From Hyphomicrobiales bacterium (lineage in GTDB: Bacteria; Pseudomonadota; Alphaproteobacteria; Rhizobiales; Rhizobiaceae): a stretch of 51,332 bases of DNA. The stretch covers positions 1-51,332 of the forward strand of contig JAPLOZ010000034.1 of NCBI GenBank assembly GCA_026400435.1. The letters are read 5' to 3'. A program made the translations under genes and the position numbers. How positions within the stretch are numbered: position 1 is the stretch's first letter; each line of letters begins with the position of its first letter. Below are positions 33,970 to 42,818 of the stretch, piece after piece. Below the pieces are notes generated by a model that saw only the letters and a list, made by a program, of their open reading frames with translations, did no database searches and was not told where the DNA came from.

Positions 33970-34295
33970 CCGCATTCGCATCACAGGGCTTACGCGAAGG
34001 CAGCGACGATCGGTCAGGGTCGACGCGAGGTGTTGCGTTGTTGGAGCCGAAGTCCCTGGCTCACGCCGCGAAAGCCGTTGGTTGGCAGGGGATGCGACCA
34101 TGATCCCACATGCGCGATGGCATAGCTGGGAAGATGTGCGTCATTTGGAAGCATAAAAGGCCCCTGAAATAGTGTTTCTCATTGTCTCGAAAAGTGTGCC
34201 CCTGTCACGGAACGGTCGGCACTTTGCCGTATTTACCGCCTTATTCGCCATGTAACCCCGTCACCGGGGTATATACTGACGGAGAGACTTTCTAA
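33970..34295. other. 326-base gap upstream of the RlpA-like gene
   Basis: No gene is recognisable here; the longer frames on both strands are extensions of shadow frames. The last 50 bases hold the likely rlpA control region: the hairpin ACCCCG-TCAC-CGGGGT at 34255-34270, directly followed by a TATACT (34272-34277) that could be a -10 box, and the ribosome-binding site GGAGAG at 34281-34286. Confidence 0.4.
34255..34270 (+). repeat. Perfect inverted repeat before the RlpA-like gene
   Basis: ACCCCG (34255-34260) and CGGGGT (34265-34270) are perfect inverted copies around a TCAC loop. The repeat ends two bases before a TATACT -10-like box, so it could be an operator of that promoter or a 5' leader hairpin of a transcript starting further upstream. 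Confidence 0.5.
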
Positions 34296-34655
34296 ATGAC
34301 GAAGAGAACAACCGCAGCCTGTGCGGTTGCACTGGCTGGCATCCTTCTTGTCGCCGCCTCCGGGGCTCCCGCGTCGGCCCAGTGCGGCCGGGCATCCTGG
34401 TATGCCCTTTATTCCCAGACGGCATCGGGCGAACGGATGAACCCGGCGGAACTGACGGCCGCGCACCGCTCGCTTCCTTTCGGCACAAAACTGAAGGTCA
34501 CCAACCAGAAGAACGGCAAGACGGTCGTCGTGCGCATCAACGATCGCGGACCTTTCGTGAGGGGTCGCGTGCTCGACCTGTCCAGGGCCGCAGCCAAGCA
34601 ACTCGGCTTCGTAAGCTCCGGGGTTACGAAGGTTTGCATGGCGCAAGCGGCCTAG
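34296..34655 (+). CDS. Short RlpA-like double-psi beta-barrel protein
   Basis: This 119-residue secreted protein has a Sec signal (cleavage near ASAQ at about 29) and a single RlpA-like double-psi beta-barrel. The domain signatures are [34 protein letters not shown] and [20 protein letters not shown], which hold the Asp and His used by RlpA lytic transglycosylases to cut peptidoglycan glycan strands. There is no lipobox and no SPOR domain, so unlike E. coli RlpA it should be a soluble periplasmic or secreted protein. Two cysteines (QCGR, KVCM) could form a disulfide. The start has a GGAGAG site nine bases upstream. Confidence 0.92.
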   Translation: MTKRTTAACAVALAGILLVAASGAPASAQCGRASWYALYSQTASGERMNPAELTAAHRSLPFGTKLKVTNQKNGKTVVVRINDRGPFVRGRVLDLSRAAAKQLGFVSSGVTKVCMAQAA

Positions 34656-34677
34656 CCGGCGGATCCTGACGCCTGGC

Positions 34678-35733
34678 TCAGATATCGAACCGGGCGGCCG
34701 CGGTCTGCGCCATTGCGTCCGCGAGGCTCATGTTCCATTGCGTGCGGCAGTAGGCCCTGAAGTCGAAGCAGGGCAGGCCCGGACAAATCTCGAACTCGAT
34801 CAGATGGACGGTGTCGTCCGCCTCGACCCTGAAATCCATGGAGAACACGTCGCGCAGGCCAAGCGTCCGCGTCAGGGTCGTGGCGATGTCGCGTATCTTC
34901 CGCGCGGCCAACGGCTGGCTGTCGGCAACAGCCGCCAGGGAAGGCTCCGTGTAGCGGCCCTGTGCAATCGCCGCGGCGCCGCTCTCTCCGTAGAGCGCCA
35001 TGGAATCGTCCATCGTCTGGAAATCCTCCCCGGAGTCGACGAAGACGATACCGAGCGATTCGGCGCCGGCGTCTGGGCGCACCGCCAGGAAGCTGGCGCG
35101 CACGTTGCGGCCGGGCACGTAGGGCTGCACCACCACGGCGTCGCGGTAGGCATGGTGCACCCGGCGGCTCAGCGCCAGCGCGTCGTCAAGGGCATCGCAC
35201 CGCGAGTCCTGCCAGATACCGATCTTGGCGCCGAGCCGGTTCGGCTTGACGAACCAGCCTCGCGGCGAAGCAGGCGGATCGACCAGCCACGCGCCGTCGC
35301 GCGCAAGTCCCGACGCAGGAACCGGCAGGCCCAGCGCCGACAGCACGGCGCCGGAGCGGAACTTGTCCTGGCAGAGCGCGAACAGCGAATCGTCGGCGCC
35401 GATGACAGGCAGGCCGTTCAGCCGCGCCAGCGCCGGCGAAGCGCCGCCACGGAAGTAGGCAATGCCGTCAGTGAAGGTCCAGACCCGCGTGCTGGCGGGG
35501 TCGCGTCCGGCGAGGCCACGCGCCGCGTCGTCGAGTTCGAGCGCCACAAAGTCGACGCCGCGCGCCGCGCATGCCTTTTCGATGTCGGAAAACTCTGGGG
35601 CAAGGTCGGTCGACTGGGCGAGATAGGAGGAGATTTCCAGGATATGCGCATCGGCAAATCCCTCTGCCGCGAGCCGCGTACGGCAGGCGGCTTCGGGTTC
35701 GTAGACAAGGATGAGCGTGGGTTTCCGGGCCAT
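34678..35733 (-). CDS. ATP-grasp domain protein
   Basis: This 351-residue protein has an ATP-grasp fold, the fold of D-Ala-D-Ala ligase and other carboxylate-amine ligases. An N-terminal Rossmann-like part (1-105) precedes the nucleotide-binding segment, with DKFRSGAVLSALGLPVP and the glycine-poor loop, the GWFVKPNRLGAKIG lysine segment, VVQPYVPGRNVRASFLA, and the metal-binding MDFRVEADDTVHLIEFEICPGLPCFD, where the acidic pair and nearby Glu bind magnesium. The substrate is unknown; it may be a peptide ligase. It is convergent with the RlpA-like gene, 22 bases apart, and 93 bases after the sugar operon, with which it may be co-transcribed. Confidence 0.82.
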   Translation of the reverse strand: MARKPTLILVYEPEAACRTRLAAEGFADAHILEISSYLAQSTDLAPEFSDIEKACAARGVDFVALELDDAARGLAGRDPASTRVWTFTDGIAYFRGGASPALARLNGLPVIGADDSLFALCQDKFRSGAVLSALGLPVPASGLARDGAWLVDPPASPRGWFVKPNRLGAKIGIWQDSRCDALDDALALSRRVHHAYRDAVVVQPYVPGRNVRASFLAVRPDAGAESLGIVFVDSGEDFQTMDDSMALYGESGAAAIAQGRYTEPSLAAVADSQPLAARKIRDIATTLTRTLGLRDVFSMDFRVEADDTVHLIEFEICPGLPCFDFRAYCRTQWNMSLADAMAQTAAARFDI

Positions 35734-35826
35734 GATTGTCACGCTTGGGGTTCTGGGGGCCGACTTGCCGGCGCTCACCCTACCGTCTCGGTCCGGGGCG
35801 GCGCAGAAAGGTTCGACGCCGATTGT

Positions 35827-36699
35827 CTAAAGCGCGACGCGCGGTTCGAAGCGGCCGACGACCGGCAGATCGACAAGAAAGGTCTTGCCGGCTTCCGGAT
35901 CGCGCCCGCGCGCCTTTGCGTCATACCCCTGCCATGCCGAAGTAACGGCGATGCGGTCGGCCTTCGCCCCGACAAAGGCAGGGCACGAGCTCTGCTTCGC
36001 CGGCATGGCAATCGAGCGGATGCGCTTGCCGTCGGGCGAATAGGCATCGAGACTGGCCGCGCCCCAGCGGGCGTTCCAGATGACCCCTTCGGCATCGACC
36101 ACCGAGCCGTCCAGTCCGCCCTTGTCCTTGCGCTGATCGAAGAAGATGGCCGGCTCGCCCGTCGGAAAACCTGTCGCCGGATCGCAATCGACGCGCATCA
36201 GGATGTTGACCGCCGTATCGGTGTAGTAGGCGACCGAGCCATCGGGCGAGAAGCAGATCGAATTCGGGATGCCGATGCCAGGATAGAGCTTCCTGACCTC
36301 GCCCTTGCGGTACCAGTAGATGGCGCCGGCGCCCTTGTCTTCGGTCTTGCTCATGGTGCCGAACCAGAACGCGCCCGACGGATGGACGCGCGAATCGTTC
36401 GACCGGGTCAGCGGGTTTTCGGCCTCGACGGGCGTATGCAGCGTCAGCGCACCTGTCCTGACATCTCGTATATGCAGGCCTGTCTCTGTAACCAGCATCT
36501 GCCGATCGGCATCGATGACCCCGAGTGCGCTGGCCATCACGGGTAGGTCGTGCACCTTCACCACGCCGTCCGGCATATGCTTCTCGAGCAGCTTCTTCTC
36601 CCGGATATCGAACCAGAAGAGCGTGTCCGTAGCGGGGTCGTAGGTGGGACCTTCGCCGAGATGGCAGGCAATGTCGGACAGGACAGAAACCGCGGTCAT
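35827..36699 (-). CDS. SMP-30/gluconolactonase-type sugar lactonase
   Basis: This 290-residue six-bladed beta-propeller hydrolyses sugar lactones such as galactono- or arabinono-lactone. Metal ligands can be placed: Glu16 in LGEGPTYD, the Asn/Asp in SNDSRVHPSG, the Asn of GIPNSICFSPDG and the Asp of GGLDGSVVDAEG. The propeller strands FWFGTMS and WNARWGAA are as in the family. The start at 36699 follows the DgoA stop by four bases. In context it is the lactonase step between the SDR dehydrogenase and the missing dehydratase. Confidence 0.92.
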   Translation of the reverse strand: MTAVSVLSDIACHLGEGPTYDPATDTLFWFDIREKKLLEKHMPDGVVKVHDLPVMASALGVIDADRQMLVTETGLHIRDVRTGALTLHTPVEAENPLTRSNDSRVHPSGAFWFGTMSKTEDKGAGAIYWYRKGEVRKLYPGIGIPNSICFSPDGSVAYYTDTAVNILMRVDCDPATGFPTGEPAIFFDQRKDKGGLDGSVVDAEGVIWNARWGAASLDAYSPDGKRIRSIAMPAKQSSCPAFVGAKADRIAVTSAWQGYDAKARGRDPEAGKTFLVDLPVVGRFEPRVAL

Positions 36700-36703
36700 G
36701 ACG

Positions 36704-37342
36704 TCACCCCTGAGCCTTTGCGAAGACTGCATCCCACTCGGCAACTGCGGCGACAGCGCGCCCGGCCACCGCTTCCGCGCTGAGGCCCGGCGCATAAAGG
36801 CTGGAGCCGAGCCCGAAGGTCGAGACGCCGATCTTGCCATAGTCAGCGAAATCCCTTTCCGATACGCCGCCCACCGCGCCGACGATTGCATTCTTCGGGA
36901 GCACCGCTTTGATCGCGGATATGCCCTTGGCGCCGAGCGCGCTCGCCGGGAAAAATTTCAGCGCCGACGCTCCGAGCGAAAGCGCTAGGAACGCTTCGGT
37001 CGGGGTGAACACGCCCGGCATGGTGACCATGCGGTGGTGCGCCGCGCGCTCCATCACGGCGCGGTCGATGTTCGGGCTGACCAGCAACTTGCCGCCGGCG
37101 CGGTGGAGGTCGTCCACCTGGTCGCTGGTCAGCACCGTGCCTGCGCCGACCAGCGCCGACGCCGGCAGCGCCTTGGCCAGAAGTTCGATCGAACGAAACG
37201 CATCGGGCGAATTGAGCGGCACCTCGATAGCCTCGATACCGGCCTCGAATACGGCGGAGCCGATGCCGAGCACCTCGTCCGGCATCACGCCGCGCAGGAT
37301 TGCGACAAGCCGTCGGCGAAGGGTTGGAAAAGGAACCGTCAT
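36704..37342 (-). CDS. dgoA: 2-dehydro-3-deoxy-6-phosphogalactonate aldolase
   Basis: This 212-residue class I aldolase splits 2-dehydro-3-deoxy-6-phosphogalactonate into pyruvate and glyceraldehyde 3-phosphate. The KDPG-aldolase family pattern is plain: VAILRGV at the N-terminus, IEAIEVPLNSPDAF with the catalytic Glu, VGAGTVLT, VSPNID, and the Schiff-base lysine in ALKFFPASALG. The IEVPLNSP motif is characteristic of the galactonate rather than gluconate branch. Its ATG overlaps the DgoK stop by four bases, and the lactonase start follows its own stop by four bases, so it is translationally coupled. Confidence 0.93.
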   Translation of the reverse strand: MTVPFPTLRRRLVAILRGVMPDEVLGIGSAVFEAGIEAIEVPLNSPDAFRSIELLAKALPASALVGAGTVLTSDQVDDLHRAGGKLLVSPNIDRAVMERAAHHRMVTMPGVFTPTEAFLALSLGASALKFFPASALGAKGISAIKAVLPKNAIVGAVGGVSERDFADYGKIGVSTFGLGSSLYAPGLSAEAVAGRAVAAVAEWDAVFAKAQG

Positions 37343-38289
37343 GGCCTTGGTCTTTCAAAATCGCGCGCCGTCCAGCCAAGGCGCTTAGCTGCCTCGAACA
37401 GGCCGGTGCAGACGGCCTCGTCTGCATCCGCGTGGAGGACGGCGCAGCCGGCGAGCTTGAGAGCGGCGGCATAGAGCGAACCAAGCGGACCGGAGGCAAC
37501 CAGAATGATCTTGTCGCCGGCTGGCTTGAGGATGCGGCGCGCCGAGGCGATCTCGGCGCCGATCAGCAGCCCGGACAGCGTTGCCGCCGCCGCGTCGGGC
37601 TTGAGATCCTGCAGGAGCGTCGCGGCGCGGATGCGGAAGAGGGAGGGTCCGATGTCTCCGCCCTGGGACAACGCCTCGCTGCAGGCGGCGACAAACGCCG
37701 GATTGCCGGGCAGCGCGGGCGACGCGCTGTCGCCGAGCGAATGGCGCAGGATGGAGTGTTTCGACAGGACCGAGAAATGCTCTCCCGTAAGCCATGTGGC
37801 GAAACCCGTGATCGTCCCGTCGGCTGCCTCGACCCATTTGGAGTGGGTGCCGGGCATGCAGATGACGTGGCGGCCCGATACGAACAACGGCAGGATGCCG
37901 GCGAGTTGCGTTTCCTCGCCACGCATGACGTCCGGAGCGTCGTCGCGCCGCTGCGCAAGGCCAGGCAGGATGCGGATGTCGCGCGGTTGATCCGGTACGC
38001 GAACCGCGCCGGCGAGGATGCCGTCGATCCCGGTGGGCAACGTCACGTATGGCGCCTCGATCCAGCCTTGCCGCGCACCCGCCATGCCGCAGATGACAAC
38101 CGGCATATCGGCTGATGCTTCGACTGACGCCAGGTGCTTTTCGAGGATAGGTCCAAAACCCTCGCCGCCTGCCGTCAGCATGCCGTCGCCGCTTCGCCGC
38201 TCCGCAACGGTCGCCCCGGCCGCGTCAAGCAGCCATAGGCGGAAGCTCGATGTGCCCCAGTCGACGGCTGCTATGGTCGGCGCGCTCAA
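37339..38289 (-). CDS. dgoK: 2-dehydro-3-deoxygalactonokinase
   Basis: DgoK phosphorylates 2-dehydro-3-deoxy-galactonate at carbon 6 before aldol cleavage. The protein of about 316 residues has the family motifs AVDWGTSSFRLWLLD (phosphate 1 loop), GMAGARQGW, MRGEETQLAG, CMPGTHSKWV and GLLIGAE. The start is TTG 38289, which overlaps the stop of the SDR gene as TTGA; no ATG precedes the motif-bearing region. The longer frame reaching 38403 runs inside the SDR gene and has an unlikely composition. It is the second gene of the four-gene minus-strand operon. Confidence 0.93.
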   Translation of the reverse strand: MSAPTIAAVDWGTSSFRLWLLDAAGATVAERRSGDGMLTAGGEGFGPILEKHLASVEASADMPVVICGMAGARQGWIEAPYVTLPTGIDGILAGAVRVPDQPRDIRILPGLAQRRDDAPDVMRGEETQLAGILPLFVSGRHVICMPGTHSKWVEAADGTITGFATWLTGEHFSVLSKHSILRHSLGDSASPALPGNPAFVAACSEALSQGGDIGPSLFRIRAATLLQDLKPDAAAATLSGLLIGAEIASARRILKPAGDKIILVASGPLGSLYAAALKLAGCAVLHADADEAVCTGLFEAAKRLGWTARDFERPRP

Positions 38290-39053
38290 AGGAAGCCGCC
38301 GTCCACGATCAGCGTCTGCGCCGTCAGCATGCGCGATGCGTCCGAAGCGAGGAACAGGCAGGTGCCGACGATGTCGTCCGGCTGCATGACATCGTGGATG
38401 CATTGTTTGGCGACATGCGCGGAGAGCGCTTCCCTGGTCACCCAGAGCTTTCTCTGGCGCTCGGTCATGACCCAGCCCGGCGCGATCGCATTGACGCGGA
38501 TGCGGTGCGGCCCGAGCCGGCCGGCCAGCCCCTTGGTAAGTCCGACGATGCCGGCCTTGGCGGCCGTATAGGACGGCATCTCTGGATGATTGATGAGGAA
38601 GGAGGTCGAGGTGAAATTGATGATCGATCCTCCGCCCGCCTTGATCATGCCGTCGGCCACCGCCTGAGCGGTGAAGAAATGCGGCCTGAGGTTGATCGCC
38701 TGGTTCTGGTCCCAGTAGTCGGGCGTCACCTCGGCGATGTCGTGGCGCTCGTCGAAGGCGGCATTGTTGATCAGTACCGTGATCGGTCCGTGCGCTGCCG
38801 CGGCGCTGCCTATCGCCGCCCGCAGCGCATCGATGTCGCTGAGGTCGGCCTTGATGAACACCGGCGCATGGGTGACGGCCTTGGACAGCCGCTCGACGAG
38901 AAGCTTGCTCGGCGCCTCCGCGATGTCGAGGAAGGCGACCTTGGCGCCTTGCAGGGCGAACCCTTCCGTCAAGGCCGCGCCAATGCCCGACCCGCCGCCG
39001 GTGATCAGCACGGAGGCGTTTTCGAGGTCAGGGAAACGCGCCGATGGCATCAT
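38286..39053 (-). CDS. Short-chain dehydrogenase/reductase, probable sugar dehydrogenase
   Basis: This 255-residue classical SDR has the cofactor motif TGGGSGIG (18-25), the structural NNAA motif, catalytic Ser near 149-151 and the Tyr162-x-x-x-Lys166 pair in SYTAAKAG. LNPGW-type motifs (here AIAPGW) and a C-terminal LIVDGGFL are also present. In this setting it most likely oxidises D-galactose or a related aldose to the lactone. The ATG at 39053 lies about ten bases after GGGAGG; an in-frame TTG at 39062 is closer to that site and less likely. It is the first gene of the operon, with dgoK, dgoA and the lactonase. Confidence 0.87.
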   Translation of the reverse strand: MMPSARFPDLENASVLITGGGSGIGAALTEGFALQGAKVAFLDIAEAPSKLLVERLSKAVTHAPVFIKADLSDIDALRAAIGSAAAAHGPITVLINNAAFDERHDIAEVTPDYWDQNQAINLRPHFFTAQAVADGMIKAGGGSIINFTSTSFLINHPEMPSYTAAKAGIVGLTKGLAGRLGPHRIRVNAIAPGWVMTERQRKLWVTREALSAHVAKQCIHDVMQPDDIVGTCLFLASDASRMLTAQTLIVDGGFL

Positions 39054-39301
39054 GCTTTTCAATCCTCCCGTAATCTCGGCATTGGTATCGGCGAAGTCCG
39101 TTCCAAGGCAAGAGGGTTGGCCCCAGCGGGCGGTCTGGATTTGCCGCCGCCACGCGTTCGACGGGTTTTTTGCATTGCAGGCGGCCGGATTGGCGCATCC
39201 GAGGCGATTGCAGCCTTTTGAACAATTGACCGACCCCGCTTTGCATGATCAAAAGCCGGAAAATTGGCAGACAAATCAGATTTTTCGCGGAGACATGGCG
39301 A

Positions 39302-41479
39302 ATGACCGATCGCTTGGAAATCTCAGGCTTGCAGGTCGCGCGCGAGCTGACCGATTTCGTGGTCGAGGAGGTCATTCCGGGCACCGGCGTCGATGTCTAT
39401 GCGTTCTGGGCCGGATTTTCGGACATCGTGCATGAACTCGGGCCGAAGAACCGCGCCCTGCTCAAACGCCGTGACGACTTTCAGGGAAAGATCGACGCGT
39501 GGTATCGCCAGAACGGCGCTCCGGTCGACATGGCTGCCTACAAGGCATTCCTGAGCGAGATCGGATACCTCGTTGCGGAAGGCGCGCCGTTTCGGGTGGC
39601 GACCGAGAACGTGGATCCGGAAATCGCTGGGATCGCCGGGCCGCAGCTGGTCGTGCCAGTGATGAACGCACGCTATGCGCTCAACGCCGCCAATGCGCGA
39701 TGGGGCTCGCTTTACGACGCGCTCTACGGAACCGACGCGATCGCCGAGACCGGCGGCGCCGAACGCGGCAAGGGCTACAATCCGGCGCGCGGCGGCAAGG
39801 TGATTGCCTGGGCCAGGGAGTTCCTCGACGGGGCCGTGCCGCTAGCCGGCGCAAAATGGCGGGAAGCGCGAGGCTTCTCGGTCGTCGACGGCAAGCTTGC
39901 GGTAGAGCTCGGCGAGGGCGGGCGCACAGGCTTGAAGGAGCCCGGTAAATTCGCCGGCTATCTTGGCGACGCAGCGGCGCCACGGCGGTTCCTGCTACGC
40001 AACAACGGTATCCACATCGAAATGCGCCTCGACCCGAATTCGACCATCGGCAAGTCCGATGTGGCGCATATTTCGGACGTCTGGCTGGAGTCGGCGCTGA
40101 CGACAATCCAGGATTTCGAGGATTCGATCGCCGCGGTCGACGCCGCGGACAAGGTCGCCGCCTACCGCAACTGGCTTGGCCTCATGAAGGGCGATCTCAG
40201 CGAAGCCATCGACAAGGGCGGCAAGATTTTTGCGCGCACGCTCAACCCGGACATCGACTACACCGCGCCCGACGGCTCGACCTTCGACCTCAAATGCCGC
40301 TCGCTGCTTCTGGTGCGCAATGTCGGCCACCTGATGACCAACCCGGCGATCCTTGACCGTGACGGCAACGAGGTGCCGGAAGGCATCATGGACGCTGCGG
40401 TCACCGCCCTGATCGCGCTGCACGATATCGGCCAAAACGGCCGCCGCAAGAATTCCCGCGCCGGCTCGATGTATGTCGTCAAGCCGAAGATGCATGGTCC
40501 CGAAGAGGTCGCCTTCGCGGCCGAGATATTTTCGCGCGTCGAGACGCTGCTTGGCATGGAGCCCAACACAATCAAGATGGGCATCATTGACGAGGAGCGC
40601 CGCACGACAGTGAACCTCAAGGAATGCATCCGCGCCGCCAAGGACCGCGTCGTGTTCATCAACACCGGGTTCCTCGACCGCACCGGCGACGAGATCCACA
40701 CCTCGATGGAAGCCGGGCCGATGATCCGGAAGGCTGACATGCGCCAGGCAGCGTGGATCTCCGCCTATGAGGCGTGGAACGTCGATACCGGGCTCGAATG
40801 CGGGCTGGCCGGCCACGCCCAGATCGGCAAGGGCATGTGGGCTATGCCCGACCTGATGGCGGCCATGCTGGAACAGAAGATCGCGCATCCCAGGGCAGGC
40901 GCGAACACCGCATGGGTACCCTCGCCGACCGCCGCCACCCTGCACGCGACGCATTATCACAAGGTCGATGTCCAAGCGGTGCAGGACAGCCTGAAGAGCC
41001 GGCCGAAAGCCAGCCTCGACGATATATTGTCGGTACCGGTCGCGGTGCGTCCGAACTGGACGGCGCAGGACATCCAGAACGAAATCGACAACAATGCGCA
41101 AGGCATCCTCGGCTATGTGGTGCGCTGGATCGATCAGGGCGTCGGCTGCTCGAAAGTGCCCGACATCGACAACGTGGCCCTGATGGAAGACCGCGCGACC
41201 CTGCGCATCTCCTCGCAGCACATCGCGAACTGGCTCTATCACGGCGTCTGCAGCGGCGAGCAGGTGATGGAGACGATGCGGCGCATGGCGGCCGTTGTCG
41301 ACGCGCAGAACGAGGGCGATCCGCTCTACCGGCCGATGGCCGCCGACTTCGACCGCTCGATAGCTTTCCGAGCCGCCTGCGACCTCGTCTTCAAGGGGCG
41401 CGAGCAGCCGAACGGCTACACCGAGCCGGTGCTGCATGCGCGTCGGCTCGAACTGAAGGCGCTGGACCGGGCGGAATGA
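39302..41479 (+). CDS. glcB: Malate synthase G
   Basis: Malate synthase G condenses glyoxylate and acetyl-CoA to malate in glycolate or acetate metabolism. The 725-residue length matches the G type (723 in E. coli) and not the shorter A type. Family motifs are [59 protein letters not shown] (with the Mg-binding Glu and the glyoxylate-binding Arg), [15 protein letters not shown] (catalytic Asp) and [17 protein letters not shown]. The start at 39302 has a GGAGA site ten bases upstream. No glcDEF or aceA gene is in the window. It is divergent from the sugar operon. Confidence 0.97.
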   Translation: MTDRLEISGLQVARELTDFVVEEVIPGTGVDVYAFWAGFSDIVHELGPKNRALLKRRDDFQGKIDAWYRQNGAPVDMAAYKAFLSEIGYLVAEGAPFRVATENVDPEIAGIAGPQLVVPVMNARYALNAANARWGSLYDALYGTDAIAETGGAERGKGYNPARGGKVIAWAREFLDGAVPLAGAKWREARGFSVVDGKLAVELGEGGRTGLKEPGKFAGYLGDAAAPRRFLLRNNGIHIEMRLDPNSTIGKSDVAHISDVWLESALTTIQDFEDSIAAVDAADKVAAYRNWLGLMKGDLSEAIDKGGKIFARTLNPDIDYTAPDGSTFDLKCRSLLLVRNVGHLMTNPAILDRDGNEVPEGIMDAAVTALIALHDIGQNGRRKNSRAGSMYVVKPKMHGPEEVAFAAEIFSRVETLLGMEPNTIKMGIIDEERRTTVNLKECIRAAKDRVVFINTGFLDRTGDEIHTSMEAGPMIRKADMRQAAWISAYEAWNVDTGLECGLAGHAQIGKGMWAMPDLMAAMLEQKIAHPRAGANTAWVPSPTAATLHATHYHKVDVQAVQDSLKSRPKASLDDILSVPVAVRPNWTAQDIQNEIDNNAQGILGYVVRWIDQGVGCSKVPDIDNVALMEDRATLRISSQHIANWLYHGVCSGEQVMETMRRMAAVVDAQNEGDPLYRPMAADFDRSIAFRAACDLVFKGREQPNGYTEPVLHARRLELKALDRAE

Positions 41480-41485
41480 GCGTTG

Positions 41486-41504
41486 CCCTCGCCGCTGGCG
41501 AGGG
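41486..41504 (+). repeat. Perfect hairpin between glcB and tsaB
   Basis: CCCTCGCC (41486-41493), loop GCT and GGCGAGGG (41497-41504) form an eight-base-pair perfect stem seven bases after the glcB stop. It is followed by GAAAGG and then the tsaB ATG, not by T residues, so it is not a typical terminator and instead touches the tsaB ribosome-binding region. Confidence 0.6.
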
Positions 41505-41516
41505 GAAAGGCAGACC

Positions 41517-42194
41517 ATGATCCTCCTTGCCATCGACACGGCTTCAACGCTCTGCGCCGCATGCCTCCATGACAGCGTCGCGGATGTCGAGCTCGGCCGC
41601 GTGGTGCTCGACCTTGGGAAGGGCCATGCCGAGCATCTGACCGTCGTCGTGGACGGCGCGATGCGGCAGGCCGGCCTCGGCTTCCCGGACCTCGGCAGGA
41701 TCGCGGTTTCGGTCGGGCCGGGCTCGTTCACCGGCGTCAGGGTCGGCGTGGCGGCTGCGCGCGGCTACGCGCTTGCGCTGGGCATCCCGGCCATCGGCGT
41801 CACGACCCTGGAGGCCATCGCCACGCAGGCGCGCATACGCGCCGGCGAGCGCCCGGTCATGGTCGCGCTCGACGCCGGTCGCGGCGAGATCAATCTTGCC
41901 GTGTACGATGTTGCCGGCAAGGTGGTGCATGGCCCGGCGGCGGCGACGCTGGCGCAAGCAGCGCAACTGGCGCGCGACCACGGCGCGTACCTTGCCGGTT
42001 CGGCGGCAGCGTCGGTTGCGCGGGAGGCGGACCTTGCCTCAAGGCCGAGCCTCACCGCCGCGACGGCCGACATCGCGATCTACGCCAGGCTCGGCGCAAC
42101 CAAGGATATTGGCGGCAAGCCCAAGCCTCTCTATCTGCGCGCGGCGGACGCAAAACCGCAGGCAGGTTTCGTGCTGCCCAGAATTCCTTCATGA
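41517..42194 (+). CDS. tsaB: tRNA threonylcarbamoyladenosine biosynthesis protein TsaB
   Basis: TsaB is the non-catalytic partner that activates TsaD in making t6A37 in tRNAs that read ANN codons. The 225-residue protein has the ASKHA-fold signature ILLAIDTASTLCAACL, GHAEHLTVVVDGAM, and IAVSVGPGSFTGVRVGVAAARG, a strong family marker. The C-terminal half is divergent, as usual for TsaB. It is followed 56 bases later by rimI, a pairing conserved across alphaproteobacteria. Confidence 0.96.
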   Translation: MILLAIDTASTLCAACLHDSVADVELGRVVLDLGKGHAEHLTVVVDGAMRQAGLGFPDLGRIAVSVGPGSFTGVRVGVAAARGYALALGIPAIGVTTLEAIATQARIRAGERPVMVALDAGRGEINLAVYDVAGKVVHGPAAATLAQAAQLARDHGAYLAGSAAASVAREADLASRPSLTAATADIAIYARLGATKDIGGKPKPLYLRAADAKPQAGFVLPRIPS

Positions 42195-42250
42195 TCTGTC
42201 TGCGATAATGAGCAGTTTCTGAAATACCAGGCGCGACAAAGACCGACACG

Positions 42251-42742
42251 ATGCGCATTCCCTTTCTGACACCCCGGCCCCGCGACTATGCGCTTGAACC
42301 CCTTGGCGCGGGCGACGGCCGGGCGATTTCCGCGATCCACCAGGAGGATTTCGTGCGCCCCTGGACGGATGGTGAATTCGCGAGCCTGCTTGGACAGGAC
42401 ACCGTATTCGGCTACGCGGCGCGCGAGACGGGACGCGGCGGAACCGCCCCGGTCGCCTTCGTTCTGGCGCGGCTCGCCGCCGACGAAGGCGAAATCCTGA
42501 CTGTCGCCGTGGCGCGGACGCACCGTCGGCAGGGTCTCGGCTGGCGGCTGATGGACGCAGTTTTGCGCGAACTTCACGCACAGCGCGCCGAGGCGCTCTT
42601 CCTCGAGGTCGATGAGACCAACGCGCCGGCGATCGCGCTCTACCGGAGGCTGGGCTTCTTCGAGGTAGGCAAGCGTCCAGCCTATTACCAGACCGGTACC
42701 GGCAAGACCGGTGCGCTTGTCATGCGGCGCGATCTTCGCTAG
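42251..42742 (+). CDS. rimI: Ribosomal protein S18 alanine N-acetyltransferase RimI
   Basis: RimI acetylates the N-terminal alanine of ribosomal protein S18 and related proteins. The 163-residue GNAT protein has the acetyl-CoA loop in VARTHRRQGLGWRLM (Q/RxxGxG/A pattern) and the C-terminal LEVDETNAPAIALYRRLGFFEVGKRPAYY typical of RimI. An extra N-terminal segment rich in Pro and Arg is common in rhizobial versions. It follows tsaB, as in many alphaproteobacteria. Confidence 0.94.
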   Translation: MRIPFLTPRPRDYALEPLGAGDGRAISAIHQEDFVRPWTDGEFASLLGQDTVFGYAARETGRGGTAPVAFVLARLAADEGEILTVAVARTHRRQGLGWRLMDAVLRELHAQRAEALFLEVDETNAPAIALYRRLGFFEVGKRPAYYQTGTGKTGALVMRRDLR

Positions 42743-42818
42743 CGCTGGCCCGATCCTTTTGAGCGGCCCGGTCCTTTTAGCGGATTGAGGTTGTGAGGCC
42801 TGGGGGCGGCGTGGCACG

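Noticed and set aside
34209..34230. EcfG-like general-stress promoter GGAAC...CGT before the RlpA-like gene
   Set aside because: The spacing is about 14 bases, against the 16-17 needed, and the second box is incomplete. A GGAAC at 2678 before the HdeD-like gene also lacks the partner CGTT.
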